From assembly GCA_903951825.1 (NCBI GenBank), contig CAJBDJ010000052.1, positions 1 through 64,000 of the forward strand: a stretch of 64,000 nucleotides of DNA. The letters run 5' to 3'. Each line of letters opens with the position of its first letter. Position 1 is the first letter of the stretch. A program made the translations under genes and the position numbers. This document shows, piece after piece, positions 56,444 to 64,000 of the stretch. The DNA is from an uncultured Pseudomonadota bacterium. GTDB lineage: Bacteria; Pseudomonadota; Gammaproteobacteria; Burkholderiales; Rhodocyclaceae. The notes beneath the pieces were generated by a model, which searched no databases, was not told where the DNA came from, and saw nothing but the letters and a program-made list of their open reading frames with translations.

Positions 56444-57506
56444 GACTTGCTCCCGCCGCCGGCGCTGCCCGCTTGCGTTCCGGCGACGGCCACAAGCCGG
56501 CTGGCTTGAAGCGCATGACGAGCACCAGCGCGAGGCCGAAAATCAACATGCGCAGGCTTTCCGGATCAACCAGCATTTTGCCGAAGACCGCCATCTGGAT
56601 CGGCCCGACACCATAGCGCAATGCCTCGGGCAAAATACTGAGGAGCACGGCACCAAGAATGACGCCAGGAATGTGACCCATGCCGCCGAGGACAACCATC
56701 GCCAGAATCATGATCGATTCGATCAGCGAGAAGCTCTCCGGCGAAACAAAGCCCTGCATCGCTGAAAACACCCCGCCGGCAACGCCGCCGAAACTGGCGC
56801 CCATGGCAAAAGCCAGCAACTTCAAATTGCGCGTGTTGATGCCGACCGCCTTGGCGGCGATTTCGTCCTCGCGAATGGCCTGCCAGGCGCGGCCGATACG
56901 CGAGTTTTGCAGGCGCAGGTTGATGACGATGACGAGAATGGCCAGTGCCAGCAGCAAGTAGTAATACTTTTGCGGCCCACTCAGGGACACCCCGAGAATG
57001 TGCGTCGTCGTCGAAAAGCGGAGGTCGCCAATCGCCACCGGGTCGATCAGCGTAATGCCCTGCGCCCCGTTGGTGATGTTGATCGGTGCATTCAGGTTAT
57101 TCATGAAAATGCGGACGATTTCACCAAAGCCCAGGGTGACGATGGCCAGGTAATCGCCGCGCAGCTTGAGCGTCGGCGAGCCGAGAATGACGCCGAAGAA
57201 ACAGGCAATCGCCGCGCCGCACGGGAGAATCACCCAGAACGGCCAGTGTAGGCCGAAATGCGGGCTGGCGAGCAGCGCATAGGTGTAGGCACCAACGGCA
57301 TAAAAAGCGATATAGCCGAGATCGAGCAGACCGGCAAAGCCGACAACGATGTTGAGGCCAAGCGCGAGAAAAACATAGAGGATGGCAAAGTTGAGTATGC
57401 GCACCCAGGCCTGCCCCCCCAGCGCCGCGACAAATGGCAAGGCAAGCAGGGCGACGATGATCAGCGTCAAGCCAAATGCCGAACGTGGATTCAGCCACTT
57501 GCTCAT
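56436..57506 (-). CDS. livM: Branched-chain amino-acid ABC transporter permease LivM
   Basis: A 356-residue inner-membrane permease with about eight to ten hydrophobic helices. The family core GLNIVVGFAGLLDLGYIAFYAVGAY and the EAA-like loop WQAIREDEIAAKAVGINTRNLKL are visible. Overlaps with livH (four bases) and livG (eight bases) show coupled translation. Confidence 0.94.
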   Translation of the reverse strand: MSKWLNPRSAFGLTLIIVALLALPFVAALGGQAWVRILNFAILYVFLALGLNIVVGFAGLLDLGYIAFYAVGAYTYALLASPHFGLHWPFWVILPCGAAIACFFGVILGSPTLKLRGDYLAIVTLGFGEIVRIFMNNLNAPINITNGAQGITLIDPVAIGDLRFSTTTHILGVSLSGPQKYYYLLLALAILVIVINLRLQNSRIGRAWQAIREDEIAAKAVGINTRNLKLLAFAMGASFGGVAGGVFSAMQGFVSPESFSLIESIMILAMVVLGGMGHIPGVILGAVLLSILPEALRYGVGPIQMAVFGKMLVDPESLRMLIFGLALVLVMRFKPAGLWPSPERKRAAPAAGASHG

Positions 57507-58426
57507 GCCCTGTCCCCCGTCTTTTCACCAAACAGACCCGATGGTTTGAACATCAAGACGACAATCAGAACGAGAAAGGCAAAGATGTCCTGATAGTGGC
57601 TACCGAGGAAACCACCGGTTAAATCGCCAATATAGCCGGCGCCGAGCGCTTCGATCAGGCCGAGCAAGATGCCGCCGAGCATGGCTCCGGCAAGATTGCC
57701 AATGCCGCCGAGAACCGCCGCCGTAAAGGCTTTGAGACCGAGCATGAAGCCCATTTGATAATGGGCAATTTCGTAGTAAGTGCCGACCATGACGCCGGCC
57801 AGCGCACCGAGCGCCGAACCGATAATGAAGGCGGCGGCAATCACGCGGTTGATATTGACCCCCATCAGACTGGCCACCGCCGGATTTTGCGACGTCGCAC
57901 GCATGGCCATGCCGAGGCGGGTGCGATAAATCAAAAAGAGCAAGGCCAGCATGGTCAATGCCGAAACGAGCACGATGATCACCTGCACGGCGGTAAAGTG
58001 GGCGCCGGCAAACTCGAAAGCGACGCTTGGCAGCAAGGCCGGGAAGGTCAGGTAATTGCGCCCCCAGATAATCATGGCGACGTTTTGCAGGACGATCGAC
58101 ATGCCGATCGCCGTAATCAGCGGCGTCAGGCGCGGTGCATTGCGCAGCGGCCGATAAGCGACGCGCTCCAGCCCCCAGCCGAGCGCCATGCAAACCAGTA
58201 CCGAGACAGTCAACCCGGCAAGGCCGGCAAACATCACCGGCATCCCCGCCTTGATCAGGAATCCGGCGACCGAAATGGTCACCAGCGTACCGATCATCAC
58301 CACTTCGCCGTGGGCAAAATTGATCAGGCCCATGATCCCGTACACCATCGTGTACCCCAGCGCAACCAAGGCATAGATGCTGCCCTGCACAAGGCCGTTG
58401 ATGATTTGCTGGAGAAAAATGTCCAT
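57503..58426 (-). CDS. livH: Branched-chain amino-acid ABC transporter permease LivH
   Basis: A 307-residue inner-membrane permease with about eight helices. It has the N-terminal QQIINGLVQGSIYALVALGYTMVYGI and the RATSQNPAVASLMGVNINR loop of the family. It follows livK after about 70 bases that contain a strong stem-loop, which probably reduces downstream expression relative to the binding protein. Confidence 0.94.
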   Translation of the reverse strand: MDIFLQQIINGLVQGSIYALVALGYTMVYGIMGLINFAHGEVVMIGTLVTISVAGFLIKAGMPVMFAGLAGLTVSVLVCMALGWGLERVAYRPLRNAPRLTPLITAIGMSIVLQNVAMIIWGRNYLTFPALLPSVAFEFAGAHFTAVQVIIVLVSALTMLALLFLIYRTRLGMAMRATSQNPAVASLMGVNINRVIAAAFIIGSALGALAGVMVGTYYEIAHYQMGFMLGLKAFTAAVLGGIGNLAGAMLGGILLGLIEALGAGYIGDLTGGFLGSHYQDIFAFLVLIVVLMFKPSGLFGEKTGDRA

Positions 58427-58453
58427 GGTTTACCGGTTGAGCGCAACAAGCAA

Positions 58454-58477
58454 GAACGGCACCTTGCGGTGCCGTTC
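58454..58477 (-). terminator. Stem-loop between livK and livH (partial terminator or RNA stabiliser)
   Basis: GAACGGCACC (58454-58463) and GGTGCCGTTC (58468-58477) form a perfect ten-base-pair stem with a four-base loop. The minus-strand sequence after it is TTGCTTG, so it lacks a proper T-run. Such elements after the first gene of ABC operons raise the amount of binding protein relative to membrane subunits. Confidence 0.55.
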
Positions 58478-58495
58478 AATGAGCCGGAATTGGCT

Positions 58496-59860
58496 TTATT
58501 TCTTCTCGACTGCTGCTTTGGTGGCCTCGGCCGCGTCCTTGACGGCATCGGCGCCGGCCTTGATCGCGTCCTTGCCGGCTTCGGCAGCGGCACCGGCGAC
58601 TGCCTTGACCGCCTCCTTGACTTCACCAACGGCTTCCTTGACTTCCGCCTTGGCAACGTCAACCGGCGCTCCCACCGTTGTCACGTACTCGAGCTTGCCG
58701 CCTTTGTACTGATAAACAGAAATGGCGCCGCCCGTCAGGTCACCGAATTCGTCGAAGGTGATCTTGGCCGTCACGCCGTCGTAATTGGTCTTGCCGATTT
58801 CTGGCAGGAATTTGGCAGCCTCAACCGAATTGGCGCGCTTCATCGAATCGGCCATGACCATCACAGCGTCGTACACATACGGTGCGTAAAGCTGGATTTC
58901 GCCATTGAATTTCTTGACGAACTTGTCCTTGAACTCCGGCCCCTTGGCCAATTTTTCGAGCGGCATACCGGGCAGCGAGCAGAAATGTCCCTCGGTCGCC
59001 GCGCCGCCCAGCTTCATGAACTCAGGGGTACACACGCCATCGCCGCCAAGGAATTTGGCTTTGATACCGAGATCAGCCATTTGTTTGGCCATCGGCCCAC
59101 CCTGGGCATCCATGCCGCCGTAGAAAACGAGATCAGCCTTCTTGGATTTGATCTTGGTCAGAATCGCCTTGAAATCGGTGGCTTTGTCATTGGTGTACTC
59201 GGTAGCAACGACTTTCAGACCATTGGCCTCGGCACCTTTCTTGAACTCGTCAGCCAGCCCCTGACCGTAAGCCGTGCGGTCGTCAATGATGGCGACTGTC
59301 TTGACGCCCTGCTTGGCAGCGAACTCGCCAAGCGCCTTGCCTTGCTGAATATCGTTGGCCATGACGCGGAAGGCGGTCTTGAAGCCTTGCTGGGTGTATT
59401 TCGGGTTGGTTGCCGAACCCGAAATCTGCGGAATACCGGCATCCGAATAGAGTTTCGAGGCCGGAATGGTGGTTCCCGAATTGAGGTGGCCGATAACACC
59501 ATTAACTTTGGCGTCGACCAGCTTTTGGGCGACGATAGTGCCTTGCTTGGGGTCAGCCTGATCATCTTCGGCGAGCAATTCAAACTTGACCTTGGCACCG
59601 CCAATTTCGAGACCCTGGGCGTTGAGTTCCTCAATAGCGAGCAGCGCCCCATTTTCGTTGTCCTTGCCAAGATGCGCCTGCGGGCCGGTCATCGGTGCCA
59701 CGTGGCCGAGCTTGACGGTTACTTCCGGCTTGGGTGGCGGTGCGACGGGCGCCGCAGCGGGTGGCGCTTCGACTGGCTTCGGCGCTTCTTTTTCACCGCA
59801 GGCGCTGAGCGCAAACACGGAAGCAATGGAGAGAGCAACTACGGAAAGCTTGGCTTGCAT
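58496..59860 (-). CDS. livK: LivK-like branched-chain amino-acid binding lipoprotein with added tails
   Basis: The extracytoplasmic binding protein of the LIV importer, 454 residues. It is a lipoprotein (lipobox LSAC, Cys21), followed by a Pro/Ala-rich linker (about 22-47) and the type I periplasmic binding fold (about 48-390). The C-terminus (about 393-454) is an unusual repeat-like tail of Ala, Lys, Glu, Asp and Val that would form a long amphipathic helix; it is not part of the family. The ABC components follow on the same strand, so the transport role is well supported. The ligand set (Leu, Ile, Val or another amide) is inferred. AGGAGA precedes the ATG. Confidence 0.88.
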   Translation of the reverse strand: MQAKLSVVALSIASVFALSACGEKEAPKPVEAPPAAAPVAPPPKPEVTVKLGHVAPMTGPQAHLGKDNENGALLAIEELNAQGLEIGGAKVKFELLAEDDQADPKQGTIVAQKLVDAKVNGVIGHLNSGTTIPASKLYSDAGIPQISGSATNPKYTQQGFKTAFRVMANDIQQGKALGEFAAKQGVKTVAIIDDRTAYGQGLADEFKKGAEANGLKVVATEYTNDKATDFKAILTKIKSKKADLVFYGGMDAQGGPMAKQMADLGIKAKFLGGDGVCTPEFMKLGGAATEGHFCSLPGMPLEKLAKGPEFKDKFVKKFNGEIQLYAPYVYDAVMVMADSMKRANSVEAAKFLPEIGKTNYDGVTAKITFDEFGDLTGGAISVYQYKGGKLEYVTTVGAPVDVAKAEVKEAVGEVKEAVKAVAGAAAEAGKDAIKAGADAVKDAAEATKAAVEKK

Positions 59861-59968
59861 CGAGGGGTCTCCTGAACAGATGGGGGTGGATGTAAAGCAA
59901 CGCCTGATTGTCCGTAGCCCTCAACGGCCTGTCAATAACAAACGTCATGGCTAGCGACCGATTTCACT

Positions 59969-59974
59969 TAAAAT
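59969..59974 (+). promoter_or_regulatory. -10 element placed for a leaderless methyltransferase transcript
   Basis: TAAAAT (5/6 match) ends six bases before the ATG of the gene at 59981, with no ribosome-binding sequence between. The -35 region is poor. The spacing equals that before aroK. Confidence 0.35.
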
Positions 59975-59980
59975 TACCGA

Positions 59981-60730
59981 ATGAACTCAACGCCCGTGCG
60001 TCAATTTGCCCTGCAGGGAGCCGCCGTCATTCTGGTTTTGTCGATCGCCTGGCCCTATTTTGGCTGGACGGCCGAGGCCTTGCCATGGCTGCAGACCAGC
60101 CTGGCAATTGGCCTCGTTGCGCTGATTTTGGCGACACTGACGCACCAGCCCTGTTGGTGGCGCGTCATTCACGCCGGCTTCATGCCCCTGGTCTGGGTCA
60201 CGCACAGCCTGGCCATCGATCCGGCCTGGTTTCTGGTCGCCTTTATCCTGCTGCTACTGGTTTATCGCGGTGCCTTGAGCGGTCAAATACCGCTCTACCT
60301 CTCGAACCGGGAAACCGTGGCAGCGCTCGCTGAATTGCTCGCCGAACGCGGTGCTTGCCGCTTCCTTGACCTCGGTGCCGGGCTCGGGAGCACCACTGTA
60401 CCGCTCGCCGACGCGCTACCGGAATATCACTTTACTGGTTACGAGAATGCGCCGCTCACCTGGCTGGTCGGGCGCTTTCTGTCGCTTGGCAGAACAAATA
60501 TTTGCTGGCGCTGGGACGATCTCTGGCAAGCCGATCTCGCGCAACATGATGTGGTTTACGCTTATTTGTCGCCGGCACCAATGCCCCGACTGTGGGCCAA
60601 AATCGAGGCCGAAATGCGCCCCGGCAGCCTCTTCATCAGCAACAGCTTCCCGCTGCCCGGCGTCGCCCCCAGCCGGGTTGTCGACGTTGATGGGACGCCG
60701 GCGCGAGCGCTTTACTGCTACGCGCGATGA
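59981..60730 (+). CDS. Membrane-anchored class I SAM-dependent methyltransferase
   Basis: A 249-residue protein. Residues about 1-100 form three or four hydrophobic helices. The cytosolic domain (about 105-249) has methyltransferase motif I FLDLGAGLGSTTVPLA (about 128-143), an acidic residue after GYEN, and a motif IV-like region VVYAYLSPAPM. The substrate is unknown. Its stop overlaps the start of the CACHE histidine kinase (ATGA), so the two are co-translated. No ribosome-binding sequence precedes its ATG. Confidence 0.75.
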   Translation: MNSTPVRQFALQGAAVILVLSIAWPYFGWTAEALPWLQTSLAIGLVALILATLTHQPCWWRVIHAGFMPLVWVTHSLAIDPAWFLVAFILLLLVYRGALSGQIPLYLSNRETVAALAELLAERGACRFLDLGAGLGSTTVPLADALPEYHFTGYENAPLTWLVGRFLSLGRTNICWRWDDLWQADLAQHDVVYAYLSPAPMPRLWAKIEAEMRPGSLFISNSFPLPGVAPSRVVDVDGTPARALYCYAR

Positions 60731-62832
60731 GGCTCTGGTTGCGGCGCAAGCCGGAAGCTCTCGCCCTGATTGTCGCCCTGCTCAGCACCGTTCTTGTTCT
60801 GACCCTTTTTCTCAGCGACGCCTACCTGTCGAGAAGCCATGAAATCGAAGTCGGCAAGCGCCGCACCGAGTTGTTCAGCATCATGCTCGCCGAGCACACT
60901 GCCCGCGCCCTCGAGGCGCTCGACATTCTCTTGCGCGAAATGGCCACCGATCTCGGCAACAATCACGACTGGCGAACCTGGGATCCCAATCGCGGCTGGG
61001 AATACGTTACCCGGCACCATTCCCGCGCCCTCCCCCAACTGCGCGACCTGGCCATTTTTGATCAGCGCGGGGAGCAGCGTTTCATCTCCACCTACTTTCC
61101 GACGCCGCCCCTAAACCTTAGTGCGCAACCCTACTTCGGCGAGCTGATACGAAGCCGACAGGGGGTTTCCGTCGGCACCATCTCTGCCGATATTTCGGGT
61201 CAACAATATAGCTACGCTCTGGCACGGCGCATCGAAAATACCAAGCATCAATTTACCGGCTTCACCTACGCCACCCTGGAAACCGCCTATCTGCAGGAAT
61301 TCTGCTGGCCGAACCGGCTGGCCGATGACTTCGAGACGGTCGTCATCAACTCCCGCAACGAAATCATTGCCTCCTGTCGCCCGCTTGAGTTCAGCGCAAA
61401 TTCGGGGATCATCGGCAAGCCGGCGACCGCCACGCTCTACGCGGGACGACTGCTCGACCCCCTCCCCGAGCAGGGCTTTCACCGTGCCAATGGCCTACTG
61501 GTTTCACTCGCGCGCGTTCCCGGATTTGCCGATTTGCGCGTTTTGACGGTACTCCCGGAAGAAACCCTGCTCGGCGAATGGCGCAAACGCCTGGTCGAGC
61601 TCGGCATTTTATCGACGCTGGTCACCAGCCTGCTTCTTGCCGGCGGCCTGGTCGTCAGACATCAGGTGCGCGACCTGGGCGAAGCGACTTCGCTGCTCAA
61701 AGACAGCCATGAGACCCTGGCGGCGCGTGTCGCCCAGGCAACCGCCGAACTGTCGGCGCAAAAAGACGCCGCCGAGCTGGCCAATACCGCCAAAAGCCGC
61801 TTCCTCGCCGCCGCCAGCCACGACCTGCGGCAACCGTTGCACGCCTTGTCCTTGTTTGTTGCAGACCTGCAGCGCAAAACCCGTAGCGGCGCCAACACGG
61901 ACTTACCTCTACTCGCCGAACAAATTACCGCCTCGACCAGCGTGCTGGGGGAATTGCTCAATTCGCTGCTGGATATTTCCCGCCTGGATATCGCTGGCAT
62001 TTCGCCACAGCTTCAGCATTTCGAACTCAACCTGCTGTTCAAGCAATTACACCAATTTTTTCAGCGAACCGCCGTTGACCGCAATATCGGTCTGCATTTT
62101 CGCCCGACAGAATTCTGGGCCGACAGCGATCCGGTCGTACTCGAGCGCATCCTCGCCAACCTGATCTCCAACGCCCTGCGCTACACGCAACCCGGCGGAA
62201 ATGTTCTGGTGGCAGCACGCAAGCGCGGCGACTTCATCCGCATTGACGTGCGCGACAACGGGCCGGGTATCGCCGTCGAACATCAGAGCGCCATATTTAC
62301 CGAGTTTTATCAGGTCGGAAACCAGGCGCGCGAACAGAAAAAGGGCTTGGGGCTCGGCCTGTCCATCGTCGACCGTCTGGCACGCTCACTCAAGGCGGGC
62401 ATCGATCTGCGCTCAGAACCCGGGGGCGGCAGCTGTTTTTCTGTGACGGTTCCACTGATTACCGCTGAAAACCGGATGATTGTTAAAACCACCACCCCGT
62501 TCGAGCCGCGAATTCACTTTGTTGGGCACTCTGGGGCGATTGCCAGCGCCATTGAGCTGACAATCAAGTGGAACCTCAGCTTCAGCCACGACCCAGCACC
62601 GGACGAGGTTATCGGAGCGCTACCGCACGCCGGTATCATTATTTGCGCTTGCGCCTCACTCGATAAACTGCGGCAAATCCAGCCTGCCGGCACGCGAACC
62701 ATCGTTCTCGATTGTCCGCCGGAAGAAACCTTGGCTCCCGGAGAAAATGCCTTGCAAAGCCCGCTTCGCCCAGCCAAGCTGCGGGCCCTGATCGCCCAGC
62801 TTCAAAAAGCCATGGAGAAATCGACCCCATGA
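60727..62832 (+). CDS. CACHE-type sensor histidine kinase with a C-terminal pseudo-receiver
   Basis: A 701-residue membrane kinase. Transmembrane helices lie at about 11-32 and 290-312, with a long periplasmic dCACHE-like domain between them. HisKA has His365 (ASHDLRQPLHAL), HATPase has NLISNALRY, DNGPGIA and GLGLGLSIV. The last hundred residues (about 595-695) follow the receiver pattern but have IIICACAS where the phosphoacceptor Asp should be, so they should not accept phosphate. The ATG overlaps the methyltransferase stop. Its 3' end overlaps the response regulator gene on the opposite strand by 31 bases. Confidence 0.88.
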   Translation: MRLWLRRKPEALALIVALLSTVLVLTLFLSDAYLSRSHEIEVGKRRTELFSIMLAEHTARALEALDILLREMATDLGNNHDWRTWDPNRGWEYVTRHHSRALPQLRDLAIFDQRGEQRFISTYFPTPPLNLSAQPYFGELIRSRQGVSVGTISADISGQQYSYALARRIENTKHQFTGFTYATLETAYLQEFCWPNRLADDFETVVINSRNEIIASCRPLEFSANSGIIGKPATATLYAGRLLDPLPEQGFHRANGLLVSLARVPGFADLRVLTVLPEETLLGEWRKRLVELGILSTLVTSLLLAGGLVVRHQVRDLGEATSLLKDSHETLAARVAQATAELSAQKDAAELANTAKSRFLAAASHDLRQPLHALSLFVADLQRKTRSGANTDLPLLAEQITASTSVLGELLNSLLDISRLDIAGISPQLQHFELNLLFKQLHQFFQRTAVDRNIGLHFRPTEFWADSDPVVLERILANLISNALRYTQPGGNVLVAARKRGDFIRIDVRDNGPGIAVEHQSAIFTEFYQVGNQAREQKKGLGLGLSIVDRLARSLKAGIDLRSEPGGGSCFSVTVPLITAENRMIVKTTTPFEPRIHFVGHSGAIASAIELTIKWNLSFSHDPAPDEVIGALPHAGIIICACASLDKLRQIQPAGTRTIVLDCPPEETLAPGENALQSPLRPAKLRALIAQLQKAMEKSTP

Positions 62833-63464
62833 CGCGATACCAGCACCAGCGCCTGCGTCCGGCTACTGACACCGAGCGTCTTGAATATCGCTGTCGCATG
62901 AATTTTGACCGTTCCCTCGGTCAGTTCAAGCTGGTCGGCAATATCGCGGTTGGACAAGCCGTTGACCATCAAGGCCAGTACTTGCGACTGACGATCCGTC
63001 AAGCCCAGATCAGCGGGCAGGATAGGCGGCGGCGAGGGAGGCGTCGGGGCAACCGAGTCAAGGCGTGCGCTGGTTGATTCGGCGGGCATAAAAATATTGC
63101 CGTCAAGCACTTCACGCACCGCCGCCAGCAGCGCCTCACCCGAATAAGCCTTGGGGATAAAGCCGGAGGCGCCGAGGTTCATCGCCCGAGCGACGGTCAG
63201 CGGGTCGTCGAAGGCGGAAACCACGACCACCGGCAACGCTGGAAAATCCTTGCGCAGAATGTCGAGACCGGCGAAGCCATCGATTCCCGGCATCGCAAGA
63301 TCGAGCAACAGCAAATCAACGTCTTCTTCAGCAGCCAGGAAACGCAGAGCAGCGGCAAAATCGCCAACCCCTTCCACTGCCGCCTTGTCGTCCAGCTGGC
63401 TCAGCAAACCGAGCAAGCCTTCCCGAACCAGCGCATGATCTTCAACCACCAATAACTTAAGCAT
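62802..63464 (-). CDS. NarL/FixJ-family response regulator
   Basis: A 220-residue DNA-binding regulator. The receiver domain (about 1-120) has the acidic pair Glu8-Asp9, phosphoacceptor Asp55 (LLLLDLAMPG) and the conserved lysine near 104 (IPKAYSG). A Pro/Ser-rich linker leads to a LuxR-type helix-turn-helix (about 150-215) with LTDRQSQVLALMVNGLSNRDIADQL. It is convergent with the CACHE kinase, overlapping its end by 31 bases, and is its likely partner by position. Targets are unknown. Confidence 0.9.
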   Translation of the reverse strand: MLKLLVVEDHALVREGLLGLLSQLDDKAAVEGVGDFAAALRFLAAEEDVDLLLLDLAMPGIDGFAGLDILRKDFPALPVVVVSAFDDPLTVARAMNLGASGFIPKAYSGEALLAAVREVLDGNIFMPAESTSARLDSVAPTPPSPPPILPADLGLTDRQSQVLALMVNGLSNRDIADQLELTEGTVKIHATAIFKTLGVSSRTQALVLVSRHGVDFSMAF

Positions 63465-63556
63465 CGCAACGACCCGTCGTGTTAATCCGCAATCTGCCTA
63501 TTTTACGTCGGCAAGTGGTTTAAGATAAGGCGATCATCACCCGCGCGGAGAAAAAC

Positions 63557-64000
63557 ATGGCCAATGAACAAAGCAACCTGAATGACCCCCTGGGATTTAT
63601 GCGCAACATGTGGGGGCAAATGGGTTTCAACCTTCCCGGTATGGTCACGCCGACCTTTGACGTCGAGGAGTTGGACAAGCGCATCAAGGACATGAAGGCG
63701 GTTGAAGGCTGGCTGCGAATGAATCTTTCGATGTTGCAGATGACCATTCAGGGGCTGGAAATGCAGCGGTCGACGGTAAGCGCCGTCAAAACCATGGGGC
63801 AAATGGCAAGCGATGCGGCGCAGGCGATGACCCCTGATTCGCGTGAACCCGACGCCACGCCGATGGCCGCGATGGCCAGTTTCCCGCCGGGGGCGAGTAA
63901 CCCGTCGCTAGACCCAGCGAACGCCGGAACCGCAGCGATGTGGCCTTGGCAGATGATGGAGCAGATGCGCGAGCAAATGCAGCAGCATGCTGAAGCCTCA
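63557..64000 (+). CDS. phaM: PhaM-like polyhydroxyalkanoate granule protein (5' part, cut by the window end)
   Basis: An open frame of 148 codons without a stop, continuing past the window. It begins NDPLGFMRNMWGQMG and has EELDKRIKDMKAVEGWLRMNLSMLQMTIQGLEMQ (about 40-72), the conserved helical region of the PhaM family. PhaM in Ralstonia activates the PHA synthase and links granules to the nucleoid, through a basic C-terminal repeat that would lie beyond the window. From about residue 95 the sequence turns into an Ala/Pro/Met-rich linker. GGAG precedes the ATG. Its presence suggests the organism stores polyhydroxyalkanoate. Confidence 0.8.
   Translation, partial: MANEQSNLNDPLGFMRNMWGQMGFNLPGMVTPTFDVEELDKRIKDMKAVEGWLRMNLSMLQMTIQGLEMQRSTVSAVKTMGQMASDAAQAMTPDSREPDATPMAAMASFPPGASNPSLDPANAGTAAMWPWQMMEQMREQMQQHAEAS

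Noticed and set aside
57755-59875. A 706-codon open frame on the plus strand opposite livH and livK
   Set aside because: It is antisense to two clear transporter genes over its whole length, has no family features, and is rich in His, Arg and Gln as expected from the complement of GC-rich codons.

Overview
The window is a dense piece of ordinary bacterial chromosome of moderately high GC. Gene order and content point to a betaproteobacterium of the order Rhodocyclales, close to Dechloromonas/Azonexus. The pointers are an S-adenosylhomocysteine (SAH) riboswitch in front of ahcY, dapF-DUF484-xerC, a mrcA / pilMNOPQ-aroKB-gltBD block, two adjacent LpxL-type acyltransferases beside metK, olsBA, and a PhaM-type polyhydroxyalkanoate protein. 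The genus is an inference. No insertion sequence, CRISPR array, rRNA operon or complete prophage was seen, and no gene-free stretch exceeds 300 bases.

Layout. 1-300: left edge, a strong terminator and a tRNA-Arg(CCG) on the minus strand. 406-4658 (minus): methionine/SAM cycle genes metK and riboswitch-controlled ahcY-metF, followed by an NlpC/P60 lipoprotein. 4818-9493 (plus): two lipid A acyltransferases, a GNAT enzyme, dapF, DUF484 and xerC. 9606-12482: a PhnD-like periplasmic binding protein next to a hybrid histidine kinase, with no transporter. 12551-12822: an isolated transcription unit for a 50-residue, very basic protein. 12842-18072: rlmI, then a small His/Cys protein, an outer-membrane barrel and a ZnuABC-like metal transporter. 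18118-22174: a duplicated-module STAS protein, hslVU and an AEC carrier. 22169-26646: hslR, lysA, lptM, cyaY and mrcA.

26813-43564 (plus): the type IV pilus assembly operon pilMNOPQ, aroK-aroB, glutamate synthase gltBD, glmU and the malic enzyme maeB. 43641-51187: mpl (minus), a nucleotidyltransferase-like gene, aroQ, accBC, prmA, a zinc-ribbon DUF3426 protein, a PfkB-type kinase and a SlyB-like lipoprotein. 51269-52821: ornithine-lipid genes olsB-olsA. 52840-53970 (minus): TerB-like protein, an orphan and dgkA. 54085-59860: a LysR regulator facing a complete branched-chain amino-acid ABC operon (livK-H-M-G-F, minus). 59981-63464: a membrane-anchored methyltransferase translationally coupled to a CACHE histidine kinase, which meets its probable response regulator tail to tail. 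63557-end: the 5' part of phaM.

Most of the window is housekeeping. The best candidates for something undescribed are the 50-residue basic protein with its own promoter and terminator, the binding-protein/hybrid-kinase pair, the methyltransferase-kinase-regulator cluster with a kinase ending in a pseudo-receiver, the duplicated helical+STAS protein before hslVU, and the Ala/Lys/Glu tail on the LivK-like lipoprotein. Several leaders carry base-paired elements (ahcY, ahcY-metF gap, olsB), and two genes have promoter spacing that suggests leaderless mRNAs.
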